In this document: in pieces, positions 22,531 through 33,370 of the stretch
How the letters are laid out: the number at the start of each line of letters is the position of its first letter
Numbering within the stretch: position 1 is the first letter of the stretch
NCBI GenBank assembly: GCA_963575645.1
Contig: OY754471.1
Coordinates: forward strand, 35,534,401 to 35,598,400
DNA: 64,000 nucleotides
DNA from: Xanthostigma xanthostigma
Taxonomy: Eukaryota; Arthropoda; Insecta; Raphidioptera; Raphidiidae
Direction of reading: 5' to 3'
Notes under the pieces: generated by a model
Database searches by the model: none
Told to the model about the DNA's origin: nothing
Seen by the model: only the letters and a program-made list of their open reading frames with translations
Made by a program: the position numbers and the translations under genes

Positions 22531-23029
22531 CAGCCAATTGGGCGACGGGACCATTCCAACTTCAAAAATGTTGACATTTGATTATAATAAAGAAAATAAA
22601 ATTTCTGATATCGCGTGAGGTGACGCGGGTAATGGCTAGTATTCAATGTGATATTAACTATTCGTTGCCATGGTTACCTACATAGTATGTTACACGTCAT
22701 GTAAAAAGTAATCAAAGCATGCCTAACTAGTTTATTTCTGACAGATCCATAAGACAAAAGAGCGGATGATTTTTTTTATTTTCAAAATATTTCCGAAACT
22801 ATAAAGTTTAGAAAAAAATTTTTTTAACAAAACTTTCTTGAAAAAATAAATAGAATAATAAGCCGTTATGAAAAGGATACCATTATTATATAAAAAATAC
22901 CGTTTTAGCATATATCTTTTCTGCGCATGCGCCGATTTTCCCCAAAAACAATATTTGTAAAATTTTTGAAAAGTGATTTTTGACCTAAACTAGTACCTTT
23001 CCCCACTTGTGGGTTGGAATGGTAAAATA
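22531..23029 (-). repeat. Dispersed repeat copy B, inverted partner of 15474-16278
   Basis: This copy is uninterrupted. It has AATTGGGCGACGGGACCATT at the left edge and CACTTGTGGGTTGGAATGGT at the right. It serves as the empty-site reference for the MITE at 15756-16058. Confidence 0.7.
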
Positions 23030-23496
23030 TAAGTTAAAAAACTAATCACTGCAGTAGTCGGGAATTCGAATACCGAAATTTTTTTCTTCATTTCCCGAAC
23101 AAAAACCTATTTATTGCAAATTGTAAAAAATATATATTTTTTTGAAATCGCCACAAAATTCATTTGATACCGGCTACTCGATCGAATTGAACGAAAGAAA
23201 AATTGACCACCTTGTTGCGACTGCCATTTTGAAATCACAAAAATATAACACTCTAGTCACTAGTGATTAAGACAAACCGAATGATACCTGGATTATGAAA
23301 ATGTTTTGGCCCTACGTGGTAGCATTATTACGTAGGTACATAGATAAGATTACAAATAATAACCTTACTTTTTTCGTAGTTGCATAAAAAGTATATGATT
23401 ATCTGTAGTTTCGGAATCGGAATATCCCTAATAAAAATAAATGACACTTTTATTACAATTCGTAATTTATTTCATATTTAGTTTTCTTTGTTTCAG
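23030..23496. other. Intron sequence upstream of exon 3
   Basis: No recognisable feature is seen apart from the polypyrimidine tract and acceptor that end at 23496. Confidence 0.5.
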
Positions 23497-23594
23497 TGCC
23501 AATTAAAAACAGCTATCGCAGAAAAAAACGACACCGTTGAAAGACTGGAAAAAGTTGAAGAACAGTTGCAAAATTTGAAATTAAATTCATCGAG
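23497..23594 (+). CDS. Coding exon 3 of the coiled-coil gene
   Basis: This 98-bp exon encodes about 32 residues starting CQLKTAIAEKNDTVERLEKV, a strong coiled-coil sequence. The acceptor is TTTGTTTCAG and the donor is CGAG/GTGAGT, leaving two bases (AG) that join the T of the next exon to make Ser. An 18.3-kb intron full of transposons precedes it. The exon has no inserted repeat and keeps an open frame in the frame predicted from exons 1-2, so selection has probably preserved it. Confidence 0.75.
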
Positions 23595-24199
23595 GTGAGT
23601 TTTACATTTTACAGAAATTTTGGGTAAAAATGAAATGTATGCACTGCAGTATAATTATACGAATAATTTATGGTCGCGATGTGAATGGATAGGCGTTTTA
23701 CATAATGTTATGTATTATACAGATTTAGACGTTTGTTTCTTAGATGGGGCTAGTAGTAATATTTTTTTAGCTGCATTTCATGTCTACATATCAAAAATTG
23801 TCATTAATAAAAAAGACGGACAAGTGCGAGTCGGACTCGCGCACCGATGGTTCAGTACGAACTTGTGGGTATAACGTAAATAGTTCGTCCATCACGGGAA
23901 TCGAGTCTCGAAGATTTTTCCCGCTTAGCCGTTGGAAAACTGTTGTCCCTATACACCGATAAACGTCGCGGTCTGTTTGCCAACTAAGCGTGTAATTGTT
24001 AAGAGTTTAGATGGACTACTAAACTGTATTGTACCTCGTGGCTATATTTGATAGCCTAGTTGTTGTACCGTGTTGTATGCGAGAGTTCTCATATTGCGCT
24101 GTGTACGTGCGGAGCATGTTGTTACGGTTTAAAAATACTATTTTTGTAATGATGTAACTACAATTTTACGATTTTCGGATTTTTCCCTTTACTTGTGCT

Positions 24200-24445
24200 A
24201 TATAGTTAGGTACGCGGTGACAAAAGTGCCTTGCAACTCCCAAACGGATGATAAGCACGTTTTTGTATAGTTCGAGTGTCGTTCTCGAAATCCGTGTTGT
24301 CGAGTAGGGGTCTGGCGTCCGGCGTTGAGCGGCTATAGTATTTTTTCCGAATTTTGCCCAGCGGTTCCAAAAATCATTTCCCAAACGGATGAAAATTACT
24401 GGAGGGCATCTACGCAAACCCCCAATTACCGGAAAAATATTTTCA
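24200..24445 (-). repeat. Left arm of internal inverted repeat
   Basis: The arm matches the reverse complement of 25305-25547 almost perfectly (landmark GGGGTCTGGCGTCCGGCGTT near 24306). It contains two copies of TCCCAAACGGATGA about 140 bp apart, and further variants of that phrase occur in the spacer (CCAAATGGATGAAAAT at 24659). Confidence 0.8.
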
Positions 24446-25304
24446 TCCGATTTGATATTTGCAAAGAGCTCTTTCAGAAGCTCTAAAAAAAAATGGAAAA
24501 AAGGGGGGGGAAAATTTCTTCATTTGAACTTGAAATTTGGCAGGGAGATATAGTTCGTGTCTGAGAATATGTAAAAAAAATTTTTTTGCTCTATGTATCG
24601 CGATCGCTTTGTAATAATTTTCCAAAATTTAAATGGGCCAAATTTGATAAAGTAATTCCCAAATGGATGAAAATTTGCCCACAGGTTCTTTGACACCTAC
24701 AGAACATCGAAAAATTATTTTATTCCAAATTTGTTGCGGTCAAGTCCAGATCATCCATAATAATGCTCCGATATATTCATTATCACGGGAAACTGCAGGA
24801 TCTGAATGTTCAATCTTTAATGTGGAAAGGCCGATTACAATCAAATTGTGTATTATTGTCCTAAACATTGATGAGACTATTTTCCTCTGATTTGACGATT
24901 ATGAAGGGAACACTCCGACTTTTGGACCGTGTGAACGCTTCAAGCGCATACTTCATCCACAAATTAGCTAGTATCTCTTTACTAGCGTTTGACTCGCTTT
25001 GCTCGTGAATTAAATTTGGTTATTATATAGGCCGATTGATACCAAAGTATATATGTATAGCCACATATTATCAGAAAATTTACGGAGAACTCCGGGATCA
25101 AAATCACGCGCGCTGGCGGGGTTTTTTGTTATTTGGCATAGTTTAGCCAGGCGCATTTTGGATGAAAACTTTTTTTTCTAATAACATAAATAATAACCAT
25201 TCATATCAGTCCGGTTGCATGCATGCGGCTGATGATTTTTTTCATTTCGGAGTCTGGGTCCATTTAATTGTACTGCAGGCTACGGCAAGGATCAAATCGG
25301 ATGA

Positions 25305-25547
25305 AAATATTTTTCCGGTAATTGGGGGTTTGCGTAGATGCCCTCCAGTAATTTTCATCCGTTTGGGAAATGATTTTTGGAACCGCTGGGCAAAATTCGG
25401 AAAAAATACTATAGCCGCTCAACGCCGGACGCCAGACCCCTACTCGACAACACGGATTTCGAGAACGACACTCGAACTATACAAAAACGTGCTTATCATC
25501 CGTTTGGGAGTTGCAAGGCACTTTTGTCACCGCGTACCTAACTAATT
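25305..25547 (+). repeat. Right arm of internal inverted repeat
   Basis: This is the mirror of 24200-24445, and near identity of the arms implies recent formation or conversion. The spacer of about 860 bp contains AT-rich sequence and short open frames without motifs. Confidence 0.8.
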
Positions 25548-25754
25548 ATAAGACATTGCTTCTTGCCAAATTTCATAATTCTAGGTCAACGGGAAGTACC
25601 CTATAGATTTTGATTCCCAGAGTCTTGACAGACAGACAGACAACAAAGTGATCCTATAGAGGGTTCCTTTTGTCCTTTTGAGGTACGCAACCCTAAAAAG
25701 AAAAAAATATTAATATCTAATAATTTGTACACAGACGACGCCTTGTAACTACCA

Positions 25755-25935
25755 TGGTTACCGATTGTCTTTGGTTGATAACTTTAAAACATGAATTCAA
25801 ATTACAGGATTTGAAGCCAAAAAGAAAACAATTTTTATTTGCTTATTTTATTGATCAACGTTTCGACATGAAATTGTGTCGTCTTCAGGCATATACAAAT
25901 TGCAGTTCTAATTTTGACAGCCAGACGTCTCTCAC
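25755..25935 (-). repeat. Retroelement tail with Penelope-like terminal phrase
   Basis: On the minus strand the sequence reads GCCTGAAGACGACACAATTT followed by CATGTCGAAACGTTGATCAA. The order CTGAAGA, a short stem and CGAAACG is known from the ends of Penelope-like elements and some LINEs. No reverse transcriptase is present nearby, so only a terminal fragment is left. The assignment is tentative. Confidence 0.4.
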
Positions 25936-26744
25936 CCCGTCACTGGTAGAATAGAACACAAAAGTATATATAATATCAACGACGTATGTGCGCTTTATTA
26001 CTACGATACTTTTCTTGTCTGAATGATCTGAACACAAATGCGTATGTGCGCCTATGTTACGCGACCGATCTTACATGTCGTTCGCCCATTTTTTCCCAGT
26101 TGACTGCCTGTCCCGAGGCCTGCTCTAAGAACTCCGATAAATAATAGAAAGGGATATACCTTTGCGCACATTTTTTGCTGCCCTAAACTAATCACATTCG
26201 AACTCGGTGAAAATAAATGATATCAATTTTAATTTAATGATGTAGTTAAGGAATGACACATTCGAGTCAGTTGCATTTATTGATGTTATTAGTGATACTA
26301 ATAAAATAAAATAAAATTTGAAATGAGCAGAGCCAGTTTACACCTGACACTTTAGTATTTCTCTCTTTCACTGAGCCCACATTTGGTAATGTTGCGATTT
26401 GTCAATATGTAGCAGCCAAATTACCATGGAAACCACATGAATATTATTTATTTATTTTTTAAGTGACATTTATTTTCGATTTTGTTGTGAATAAATAAAT
26501 ATTTTGTCGGTGCATTTCGAACTGTTCACGATTTTTAAGATCACATAATAATTATCCCAACGTGTCATTTCACCGATAAGTAAATACGACATTTATACCT
26601 TAGTAATTAATTAATAGTCATTAATTGCGATTTTTATATTCTTCAAAAGTGTGCACCTGTATGTAATCGGTATTTAGAAAAAGACGAGCGCTTATCTCTC
26701 GTATTGGATATTGTCATCACACCATTGTATCTTTCTAAGTATAT

Positions 26745-27320
26745 AAAAAGAAACCGTGACTGACTGACTAATTGACTTACTGATCTATCAACGCACAGCT
26801 CAAACCACTGGACAGATTGGGCTGAAATTTGGCACAAAGATAGTTATTATGACGTCGATATCCGCTAAGAACAGATTTTTGAAAATTCAACCCCTAAAAG
26901 AGTGTAACAGGTGTTCAAAATTTACATGGAGTAATTATAGAAGATTTTTTTTAATTTATTTATTTATTCCTCAAAACATGTTACAAAGTTCCAAATTTTA
27001 TAAATACGGATTCCTGCCCAACAATTGATGTATCAATTCGAAAATGCGCAGGATTACTCCTGTCAACAAATAAATAAACACGTGTTCATGCTTTTTCAAA
27101 AACAACCCTTTCAGAGGGGAAAAAGAGGTAAATAGTCTAAAAATCAACATGGGTGTCATTTTCAAGGTTTGTCAGGTCGTTGATCACGTGAACGTCATCA
27201 ATTTTGAAATTTATTAGGGAGGTCTACGCCGAGAAAGGAGTAACTATGCCAAATAATCGGAATGCATCCGTGTTTCGTCTTAATCGCGTGTGACGCCGCG
27301 GGTAACGGCTAGTTAATTAA
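26745..27320 (+). repeat. Dispersed insect repeat (RTE-like 3' region)
   Basis: The segment begins GACTGACTGACTAATTGACT and continues ATCAACGCACAGCTCAAACC, TGGGCTGAAATTTGGCACAA and AAAATTCAACCCCTAAAAG. It ends near GACGCCGCGGGTAACGGCTAG. These phrases in this order belong to a repeat found in many copies in moths and other insects. A low-complexity AT insertion sits near 26945-27000. Confidence 0.6.
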
Positions 27321-27918
27321 TATAGGGTATGTTAGGTCCGTGTATATTTTACGTCTTTGGTCAAGAAGCATAACTTCAAAACTCAATAAACCGCAATGAA
27401 TTTTCAACTTCGTATCCACACCAGAGCAGTACAAATTGTCTCCTCCGAGTATCTATTCGATGCAAGTTACTCATCAATATTTTGTTTCCTTTTTGTGATT
27501 TATAAAAAGTAAAGGAAACAGTGAAATTGTACGTGCATCCAAATGTTGGACGCAAAAATTTTTTAAGTTCGTTGTGGGAATTATCTATCCATCACCTGGT
27601 CTATATGATCGAACCAAAGCCTACATATTCTATATAGTCGCGCAATGTCCGTCCAAATGACCGGTGAACCTTTATCAAAATTGCAGACATATTTTGTTCA
27701 GTGTAAGCGAGCAGGCAGGCGAAGCCCGACGCCACGCCGCACCACGGCAGTCCCGCTGTTTACACAGCGCCACCCTATGTACTATACGCAGCGTACTGAA
27801 AGTCGATAGTTTTCGGGGCTTTGCAATGCGTCAGCCAAAATGAGATACGTGCGAAACACACGACAGATGAATTTTTAAGTATTGCCCGTGGAGACTATAC
27901 AAGGAGTACGAACTCTTA
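27321..27918. other. Intron sequence with a GC-richer block
   Basis: No structure is recognised. The stretch 27700-27790 is GC-richer than its surroundings (CGACGCCACGCCGCACCACG) and could be a degraded mobile element. Confidence 0.4.
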
Positions 27919-28438
27919 GTCTTAACTCGCACGTACCACTTTCCGCCCACAAAACAGTAGTCCTAATGTGGTTGAACTCGACCACTTTCCATCAACAGTT
28001 TTGTGGGCACGCAGACGTTGGTGAAACCACTAATGAACCACACAGAACAGACAGTAAAGCGATGGATTTATTAATAGAATTTATTGTGTTCATCCAATTA
28101 TCGAAGATAGAGACGAGAGTCAATTTCAACAACTTTATCATCGTTTAAAACTGTAAGATGACAATTTTTTTAATTCTTTTCGAATGAGCAAAAGTACTTT
28201 CGATTATTTGTACGTCTGTTCAGTCTGTGGTCGGTTAGTGGTCGGCGAGTTGCGGGGTTTTCATCATCAGCAGGTTTGTTTGTGGACGATATCACCAACA
28301 CACGACGACTGTTGTTGACAACGACCACAATTTGCTGTCCGTGTGAGCGCTATCTCGACATTACATACTAATGCCGTACTCTCGACCAATTTATTGTAGT
28401 TCTAATGTGGGCAGAAAGTGGTACGTGTGAGTTAAGCC
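27919..28438 (+). mobile_element. PIF/Harbinger deletion derivative (520 bp)
   Basis: The inverted ends of about 30 bp share TTAACTCGCACGTACCACTT and GCCCACA. A TTA/TAA-like trinucleotide lies at each edge, as expected for PIF/Harbinger. The plus strand between 28100 and 28209 encodes QFQQLYHRLKL, a stop, then DDNFFNSFRMSKSTFDYL. This is the N-terminal signature of Harbinger transposases, which commonly have a F-R-M-S motif. The catalytic domain is deleted. Confidence 0.75.
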
Positions 28439-28469
28439 TAATGGGAGAATTGACAGAATCAGCCCACCA

Positions 28470-28745
28470 AAGGTCGCTGCACACGAGGCTAGAAACGCTG
28501 CTAGGAGCCCTGCTAGCCTTTAAGCTGGGTACGAAGCTGGAAATGACGTCACGACGGGCTCGCCTGCTAGCTCACAAGATAGGTTTTAAAATTAGAACAG
28601 GGGCTATTTCCCTGCTAGATCCGCTGCTAGGTATGAGCAAGAACCAATCAGGAAGCAATATCTTATCACGTGGGCGACTTGAACAAACGCCCACAAACCA
28701 ACACGGCGTCATTCTGCTCAGAGTCAGACAACAGACACGTTTTTT
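28470..28745. repeat. GC-rich dispersed repeat related to the MITE at 35985-36350
   Basis: This region and 35985-36350 share GCTGCACACGAG near the start and the phrase ATCTTATCACGTGGGCGAC further in. It also contains repeated GCTGCTAGG blocks. A clear right terminal repeat is not seen here, so this copy is probably truncated. The 115-codon frame crossing it has no recognisable domain. Confidence 0.5.
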
Positions 28746-29035
28746 GATTTAGATATAACGATCTAGTCTGCTTTTCAGACTATTAAAAAAAAATGAAAAC
28801 ATAAAAACACATTTGCGTATAAGATAACTTGATAGATAAGTCTATAAAATTCGTTTTATGAAGTTTGTGTTTTTATAACAGAGCGAAAAGCGTTTTGTCC
28901 ATCCCTTGTATAATATCTGCCAACCGCTGGCCTGGCTCACACCTTCAACGATACATGGCAACCGTACTAAACTTGTTCCCTGATCAGCTAAAATCTGCTG
29001 GAAGTTCTTTTAGATGGATTCACACAGAATATATA

Positions 29036-29546
29036 CAGATTGTATCAAATCAAAACGGTCCATAGAACATTCTGTGTGTAAGACAGAGATGATATTATAT
29101 AAAGCACTAAAGCAGTAAGTAAGAATGAGATAAATGATCGCTAATAGTTACTGTGGTTATACAATCTGATAGTATCGTCTTTGTTTTCTACAGTAAAAAT
29201 CACAATTTTATCAAATGTCAGTATTCACTAGTGAAATTATTGATAAAATGGCTATTTATACTGTTCAGGAAAAAATCCAAATAATTAAATAGTTTTATGG
29301 TAGTAATTCAACCGCCAATTTATTTGTAGCTGTCTTTGGAAACATTAATATTACAGTTTAGTTGTTTTTAATTGATAAATTGGTAAAAACATTTACAGTG
29401 TACGTAATTATTTATTTACGTAACCACAGTAACTATATTAGCGATCATTTATCTCATTCTTACTTACTGCTTTAGTGCTTTATATAATATCGTCTCTGTC
29501 TTACACACAGAATGTTCTATGGACCGTTTTGATTTGATACAATCTG
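29036..29546. mobile_element. Young MITE with 127-bp inverted repeats and TA TSD (511 bp)
   Basis: The arms begin CAGATTGTATCAAATCAAAA and continue through CGGTCCATAGAACATTC for about 127 bp at about 98 percent identity. TA flanks both ends (29034-29035, 29547-29548). The CAG start and TA target suit the pogo/mariner group. The AT-rich centre has no coding content. Confidence 0.85.
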
Positions 29547-29699
29547 TATACAAAATGACGACTTAAACAGTCAATTTTCCTGCAAACCTCTTATTTTTTA
29601 TCGGTTTTTACCTTTAAACATTAGCACTAGATATTTATGAAAAACATTCTTACCCTCTTTAGCAAATAAGTAGCATGATTATGATGTAATACTAATATA

Positions 29700-29900
29700 T
29701 ACAGCTGAAGAGTTTGTTTGTTTGTTTGAACGCGCTAATCTCAGGAACTACTGGTTCAAATTGAAATTTTTTTTTGTTGGATAGCCCATTTATCGAGGAA
29801 GGCTATAGGCTATATAAAATCAGGCTACGACCATTAGGAGCGGAGCATTAATGAAAAATGTTGCAAAATGTATCTCAAAAATAAGTTTCTATTCAGGTGA
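29700..29900 (+). repeat. Dispersed insect repeat (tail family, also 63575-63765)
   Basis: The phrases AGCTGAAGAGTTTGTTTGTT, GCGCTAATCTCAGGAACTAC and TATCGAGGAAGGCTATAGGC occur in this order. A diverged copy lies at 63575-63765, and a short inverted piece lies at 61145-61195. This is a widespread insect repeat of uncertain class. Confidence 0.55.
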
Positions 29901-29944
29901 AATGCACTAACTAAATATACTCATATTAGCGTTGTCAGAATACA

Positions 29945-30009
29945 ACGCCGCTCAATCGGTAGAGCACACGACTGTCAATACCAGTGGGTTCGAGCCCTAC
30001 GTTGGGCGA
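29945..30009 (+). pseudogene. tRNA-Lys-derived pseudogene or SINE head
   Basis: The sequence GCTCAATCGGTAGAGCACACGACT supplies a D arm and A box, and GGGTTCGAGCCCTACGTTGG with GCG supplies a T arm and 3' acceptor like those of insect tRNA-Lys. The 5' acceptor strand is incomplete and the anticodon loop is altered. A T-rich tract follows, which would end Pol III transcription. Confidence 0.6.
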
Positions 30010-30329
30010 ATATGTTTTTATTTTTTTTTTATTTTCTTCTAAGGCTTACATTTAAATTTATTTTATTTATTTATTTTATTATTTAATTAATTTAAAAAAA
30101 AATATTAGTTTAAAAAAGTATAAATTTAATACTGCTTTTTATCGACAAAAACTTTTAACTCCGATCATCATGAAATTTGGACACAACATGCATCTCGGTA
30201 AACTAAGATGAATGTGTGTACTCATGTTTCTCCCTTCCCCATTCGTTCTTTTACACCCGGGTGAAACCGGACCGGACCGCTAGTGTAATATAACTTAGTA
30301 TTGCACATACCGCTACACTAACGGCATCT

Positions 30330-30560
30330 GCTCTATTATCGAAATTCACCGACGTATATTGTAAATTTCAATAAATTCGTAAACATTGGCTTATCGAAAT
30401 CTTCTTGGCTGCTCGCAGGTAAGTGTGAGCAGCCTAGAAGGACACTTCGTCCGCTACCATATAGCCTTTGATAATGTCTACCGCAGTTGTAGACGAAACG
30501 TCAGGTAGACATACCAATGGACCACGGCATAAAAGCCTGGAAACGAAGAAGATTTGGATT
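30330..30560 (+). repeat. Retroelement-like tail with CGAAACG motif
   Basis: GTTGTAGACGAAACGTCAGG followed by ACCAATGGACCACGGC resembles the end regions of Penelope-like or related insect retroelements. A perfect 8-bp stem (GGCTGCTC / GAGCAGCC) lies at 30408-30436. No coding region is present. The identity is tentative. Confidence 0.35.
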
Positions 30561-30984
30561 AACACCGGCCGTGAAAGCCTACACACTTGGATTGGCTCGT
30601 CGATTAATTAAAATTATTTAATAGCTTGGTCTGTAAAATTATTGTTCAATAAATTGCCTATTATAATTGGGCATCAATTTATTGAGTAATAATTTTATTT
30701 ATTCATGATGACGTGCTTAAAAATCTGGAACCAAAAATGTTATCTTTTTCTGTTACGATGAAAATACAACCAAAACTCACTGTTTTAATCCATTTGATAA
30801 AACTTTTGCAGTTCGGATAGTAAGGGATCTAATCTATCATTTCTGTTATATGCGCTGATTATTTAAATAGCAGTTCACCAAAAACATTGCGGTCATCCCA
30901 CTTATCAACATTTGATAATTTTGAACAGTGGATGCTACTCCTCATCCATAAACAAATAATGTAAACTAATTTGTTTGTTCTTAT

Positions 30985-31430
30985 AGCGGCCCGGTCCGGA
31001 TTCGCTCGAATTTGTAGATTGCCACCGTTTTTCCGTCGACTTACAAAATTGATAGCGCTTGTCATTAAATTGGGTATAATAAGCTATCCATAAAAAATAG
31101 ACATACGCCATCAAGTACTTTTCTGTAGACATATAGAGGAGGAGCAATTCCACAATACATTGTTTTTTTTATATTATCTCAAAGGGATTTGGCAGCGTTT
31201 TCGTTGAAAGCTCTCAGTCAGCTTGATTATTAACAATCATCGTCACAATATGTCAACCAATTTACACAAAACATTAATGAATTATACACATAAACCTTTC
31301 TCTTGAATCACTTGGTGAATCATTGGTGAAAACCGTATGAAAATCCGTTCAGTATTTTTTAAGTTTATCGCGTTCAGACAGACAGATAGACGCGGCGGGG
31401 GAGCTTTGTTTTATAATATGTAGAGATATC
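30985..31430 (+). repeat. Composite of dispersed repeats ending in an RTE-like tail
   Basis: Positions 30985-31090 match the 7105 family (GCGGCCCGGTCCGGATTCGC). From 31180 to 31430 the order TTTGGCAGCGTTTTCGTTGA, AAACCTTTCTCTTGAATCAC, GAAAATCCGTTCAGTA and GACAGACAGATAGACGCGGC is the 3' end of an RTE-type LINE family common in insects. The tail is ATGTAGAGAT. Only 3' sequence remains. Confidence 0.6.
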
Positions 31431-32329
31431 CATTTTCTTATTATTGCAAACAAGAATAAAAAAAAAAATTACGTTTTAAACGCTGAGCATAAACTGCCGT
31501 ATATGATGTAGAAGATTAGTCACACTTCTTTGGGCACGAAATAGTAACAGGGCATCTACCTGAAAATTTGTTTTTCTGACTGCTTTTATGGGAGTATTGT
31601 AGGATACCGAAACGAAAAAACGTAATCCCAAACTTTCGTTTCTTCTGAATCACGTTTTCCAAACAGCTAGACCAATTTTGGTCAATCAATATACCCGAAC
31701 TTGAAGTTTAGGCTTGACATTGACGTGAACGAATCTAACAGCCTTGGACAAAAGTTATGCCTATACGTGGTGTGTATGTGAATCGCGCTTTATTGCAAGC
31801 GTTGCGGCTACTCAACCATTTGCAGTTACCGTCCGTGCCGCAAACGACAGAAATATTAGCCAACGCGCTCGCTGAGTAGATAAGGCAGGTCCCTACGCTG
31901 CTATCTGGCGTCGCCAGGATATATGCGCCGGCGTTGTCTATTTTTACACACACATACATATAATACTGTTCATACGTGACACGCTATCAAACCCGTCTCT
32001 GTATCTAGAACTGAGGCTTTGTTATTTGATGGCACAAAAAATCACTCCACGGAATAAAAGCTAAAAAGATTTCAATTTGATTTACTCGCTGAAGACAAAT
32101 AACGCAATATGCCAATGAATTCGTAAAATGATGTATTGTTCAATTCTTACTTTGACAGTGTTATTGGTGCATTTGCCATATGACACGTATACCGTGTTGG
32201 CGTCGGTCGGATGGTGGGATCTAGATTTCGGACCAAAATTTCTCTCCTGAACGAAGCATAAAAAATTACAAGGAAAAAAACCGCTTTTATAGCGATGCAC
32301 ACTAAAAAGTAAAAAAATATTTTTGAATA

Positions 32330-32692
32330 CAGTAGAACCTCTCTAAGTCAAACTTCAAGGGAGACACCAAAAAATTCGAGTTATAGAGTTTTTGACTTAT
32401 GGAGGATTTTGTAAGGAAATATTCGACTTGTAGAGATTAAGATTCATTCTAACTAATTTTGAGAATTGCTATGTTGGAGATACGGAGGTTCCAATTTATT
32501 TTTTCAAGTTTTGGAGGGAAAACATGCAGGTACCGAAATGGCTTGTAGGGATTCACTGATTATTTCGTCCTATAGAGGGTTGAGATTTCGAGTAATGGAA
32601 GTTTTGGGTCTTGGAGGGAAGACAATAGAATATTTTTTCGAGTTTTGGAGGTTTTCAACTTATCGAGGCTCGTCTTAAAACGGTTCTGAGAT
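32330..32692. mobile_element. pogo/Tigger-like MITE, copy 1
   Basis: The left end CAGTAGAACCTCTCTAAGTC follows TA at 32328-32329. The body repeats phrases such as TTCGAGTTATAGAG and TCGACTTGTAGAGATTAAGA. The right end is diverged (CGGTTCTGAG). The copy at 36752-37097 shows intact ends. The 70-codon plus frame inside is not a gene. Confidence 0.72.
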
Positions 32693-32767
32693 TTAAGAAG
32701 TTACTTATGAATGCTTAATAATTGATTCTTAAATTTTTAAGCATTTTTGTAAGCGCTCGATGTTTTT

Positions 32768-32997
32768 AAACCATAGATATATTACAATGGAGTACGCGAG
32801 AGAGCAGTAAAAGTGTTTGCAATTAAGAGAGAGAACATTTCCTTATCTCTATCGTAACTAGTGATGGAAAAAAACGCTGATTTGGGTAAGCAAATTTCTG
32901 TATTTCTGCAGCGCCCTCTCTCTTAACTGAGGACACTTTCACGTATGACAAGTATACGCGCTAGCGTACTCTAGTTACTTACATCTCTATGTTTTAA
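32768..32997. mobile_element. MITE, copy 1 of the AGTACGC family
   Basis: The arms pair AAACCATAGATATATTACAA with the inverted phrase near 32975, and GAGTACGCGAGAGAGCAG with CTAGCGTACTC. A second copy lies at 60797-61009 with about 88 percent identity. The likely target sequence is TTTTAAAC-like on both sides. Confidence 0.7.
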
Positions 32998-33141
32998 ACA
33001 TTTTTGAAAATAAAAGTGCTTGTTGCTTGAGTAAATCGAGCATTTTTGAAAGTGATCGTTGCGTCAGGCACTTAGGTTCGATGTTCCGCCCAGCTTTGAA
33101 AATTATGCACCTATAATATTGTTGCTTTTTTTGTTTTTTAG

Positions 33142-33288
33142 TGGCACAGACGTTAATTCAAGCATGGAACGCGGATCAGCGTCCGGCGCTCATCAGGTGT
33201 TCGAACTGGAAAAGGAAACACTTCAACTGCGCAGGGAACTTCAAGAGGCGATGGCGGGTCGCAAGGAAGCCGAATCGAAAAGTAACAA
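33142..33288 (+). CDS. Coding exon 4 of the coiled-coil gene
   Basis: This 147-bp exon encodes about 49 residues. It starts with a Ser/Gly-rich linker (GTDVNSSMERGSASGAHQ) and continues as a coiled coil (VFELEKETLQLRRELQEAMA). The acceptor is a T-rich tract ending TTTTTTAG. The donor is AACAA/GTAAGT, a near-perfect consensus. It enters with one base of a split Ser codon and leaves with AA of a split Lys codon. The third or fourth codon positions are richer in G and C than the flanking introns, as expected for host coding sequence. Confidence 0.8.
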
Positions 33289-33370
33289 GTAAGTAGTGCC
33301 GAATTGAATGTGCATGTTTTTTCAACAGGCGTTCACAGGATCTTGTTGACTGATTGTACCTTCCAAATAG

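Larger units (their letters stand above)
23812..25697 (+). mobile_element. Large dispersed lepidopteran-type repeat with internal fold-back
   Basis: The 5' end (CAAGTGCGAGTCGGACTCGC, then GGTTCAGTAC) and the 3' end (GACAGACAGACAGACAACAA, then GGGTTCC and GAGGTACGCAACCCT) belong to a repeat that is very common in moth and butterfly genomes. The near-terminal GGTTC.GTAC and GTACG.AACC blocks are inverted. Between them lies a 240-bp inverted repeat (24200-24445 against 25305-25547) not expected in the usual short copies. The identical 80-codon frame in both arms simply reflects the inversion. No transposase is recognised. Confidence 0.65.

Noticed and set aside
15474-23029. A single 7.5-kb element with 0.5-kb terminal inverted repeats (Polinton-like idea)
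   Set aside because: Each arm has its own short inverted ends and looks like a separate repeat. The interval holds only unrelated MITEs and repeats, with no coding region typical of such elements.
24166-25545. Conserved 80-residue protein present on both strands
   Set aside because: The two identical frames are the arms of one inverted repeat; there is no start context, domain or splice support.
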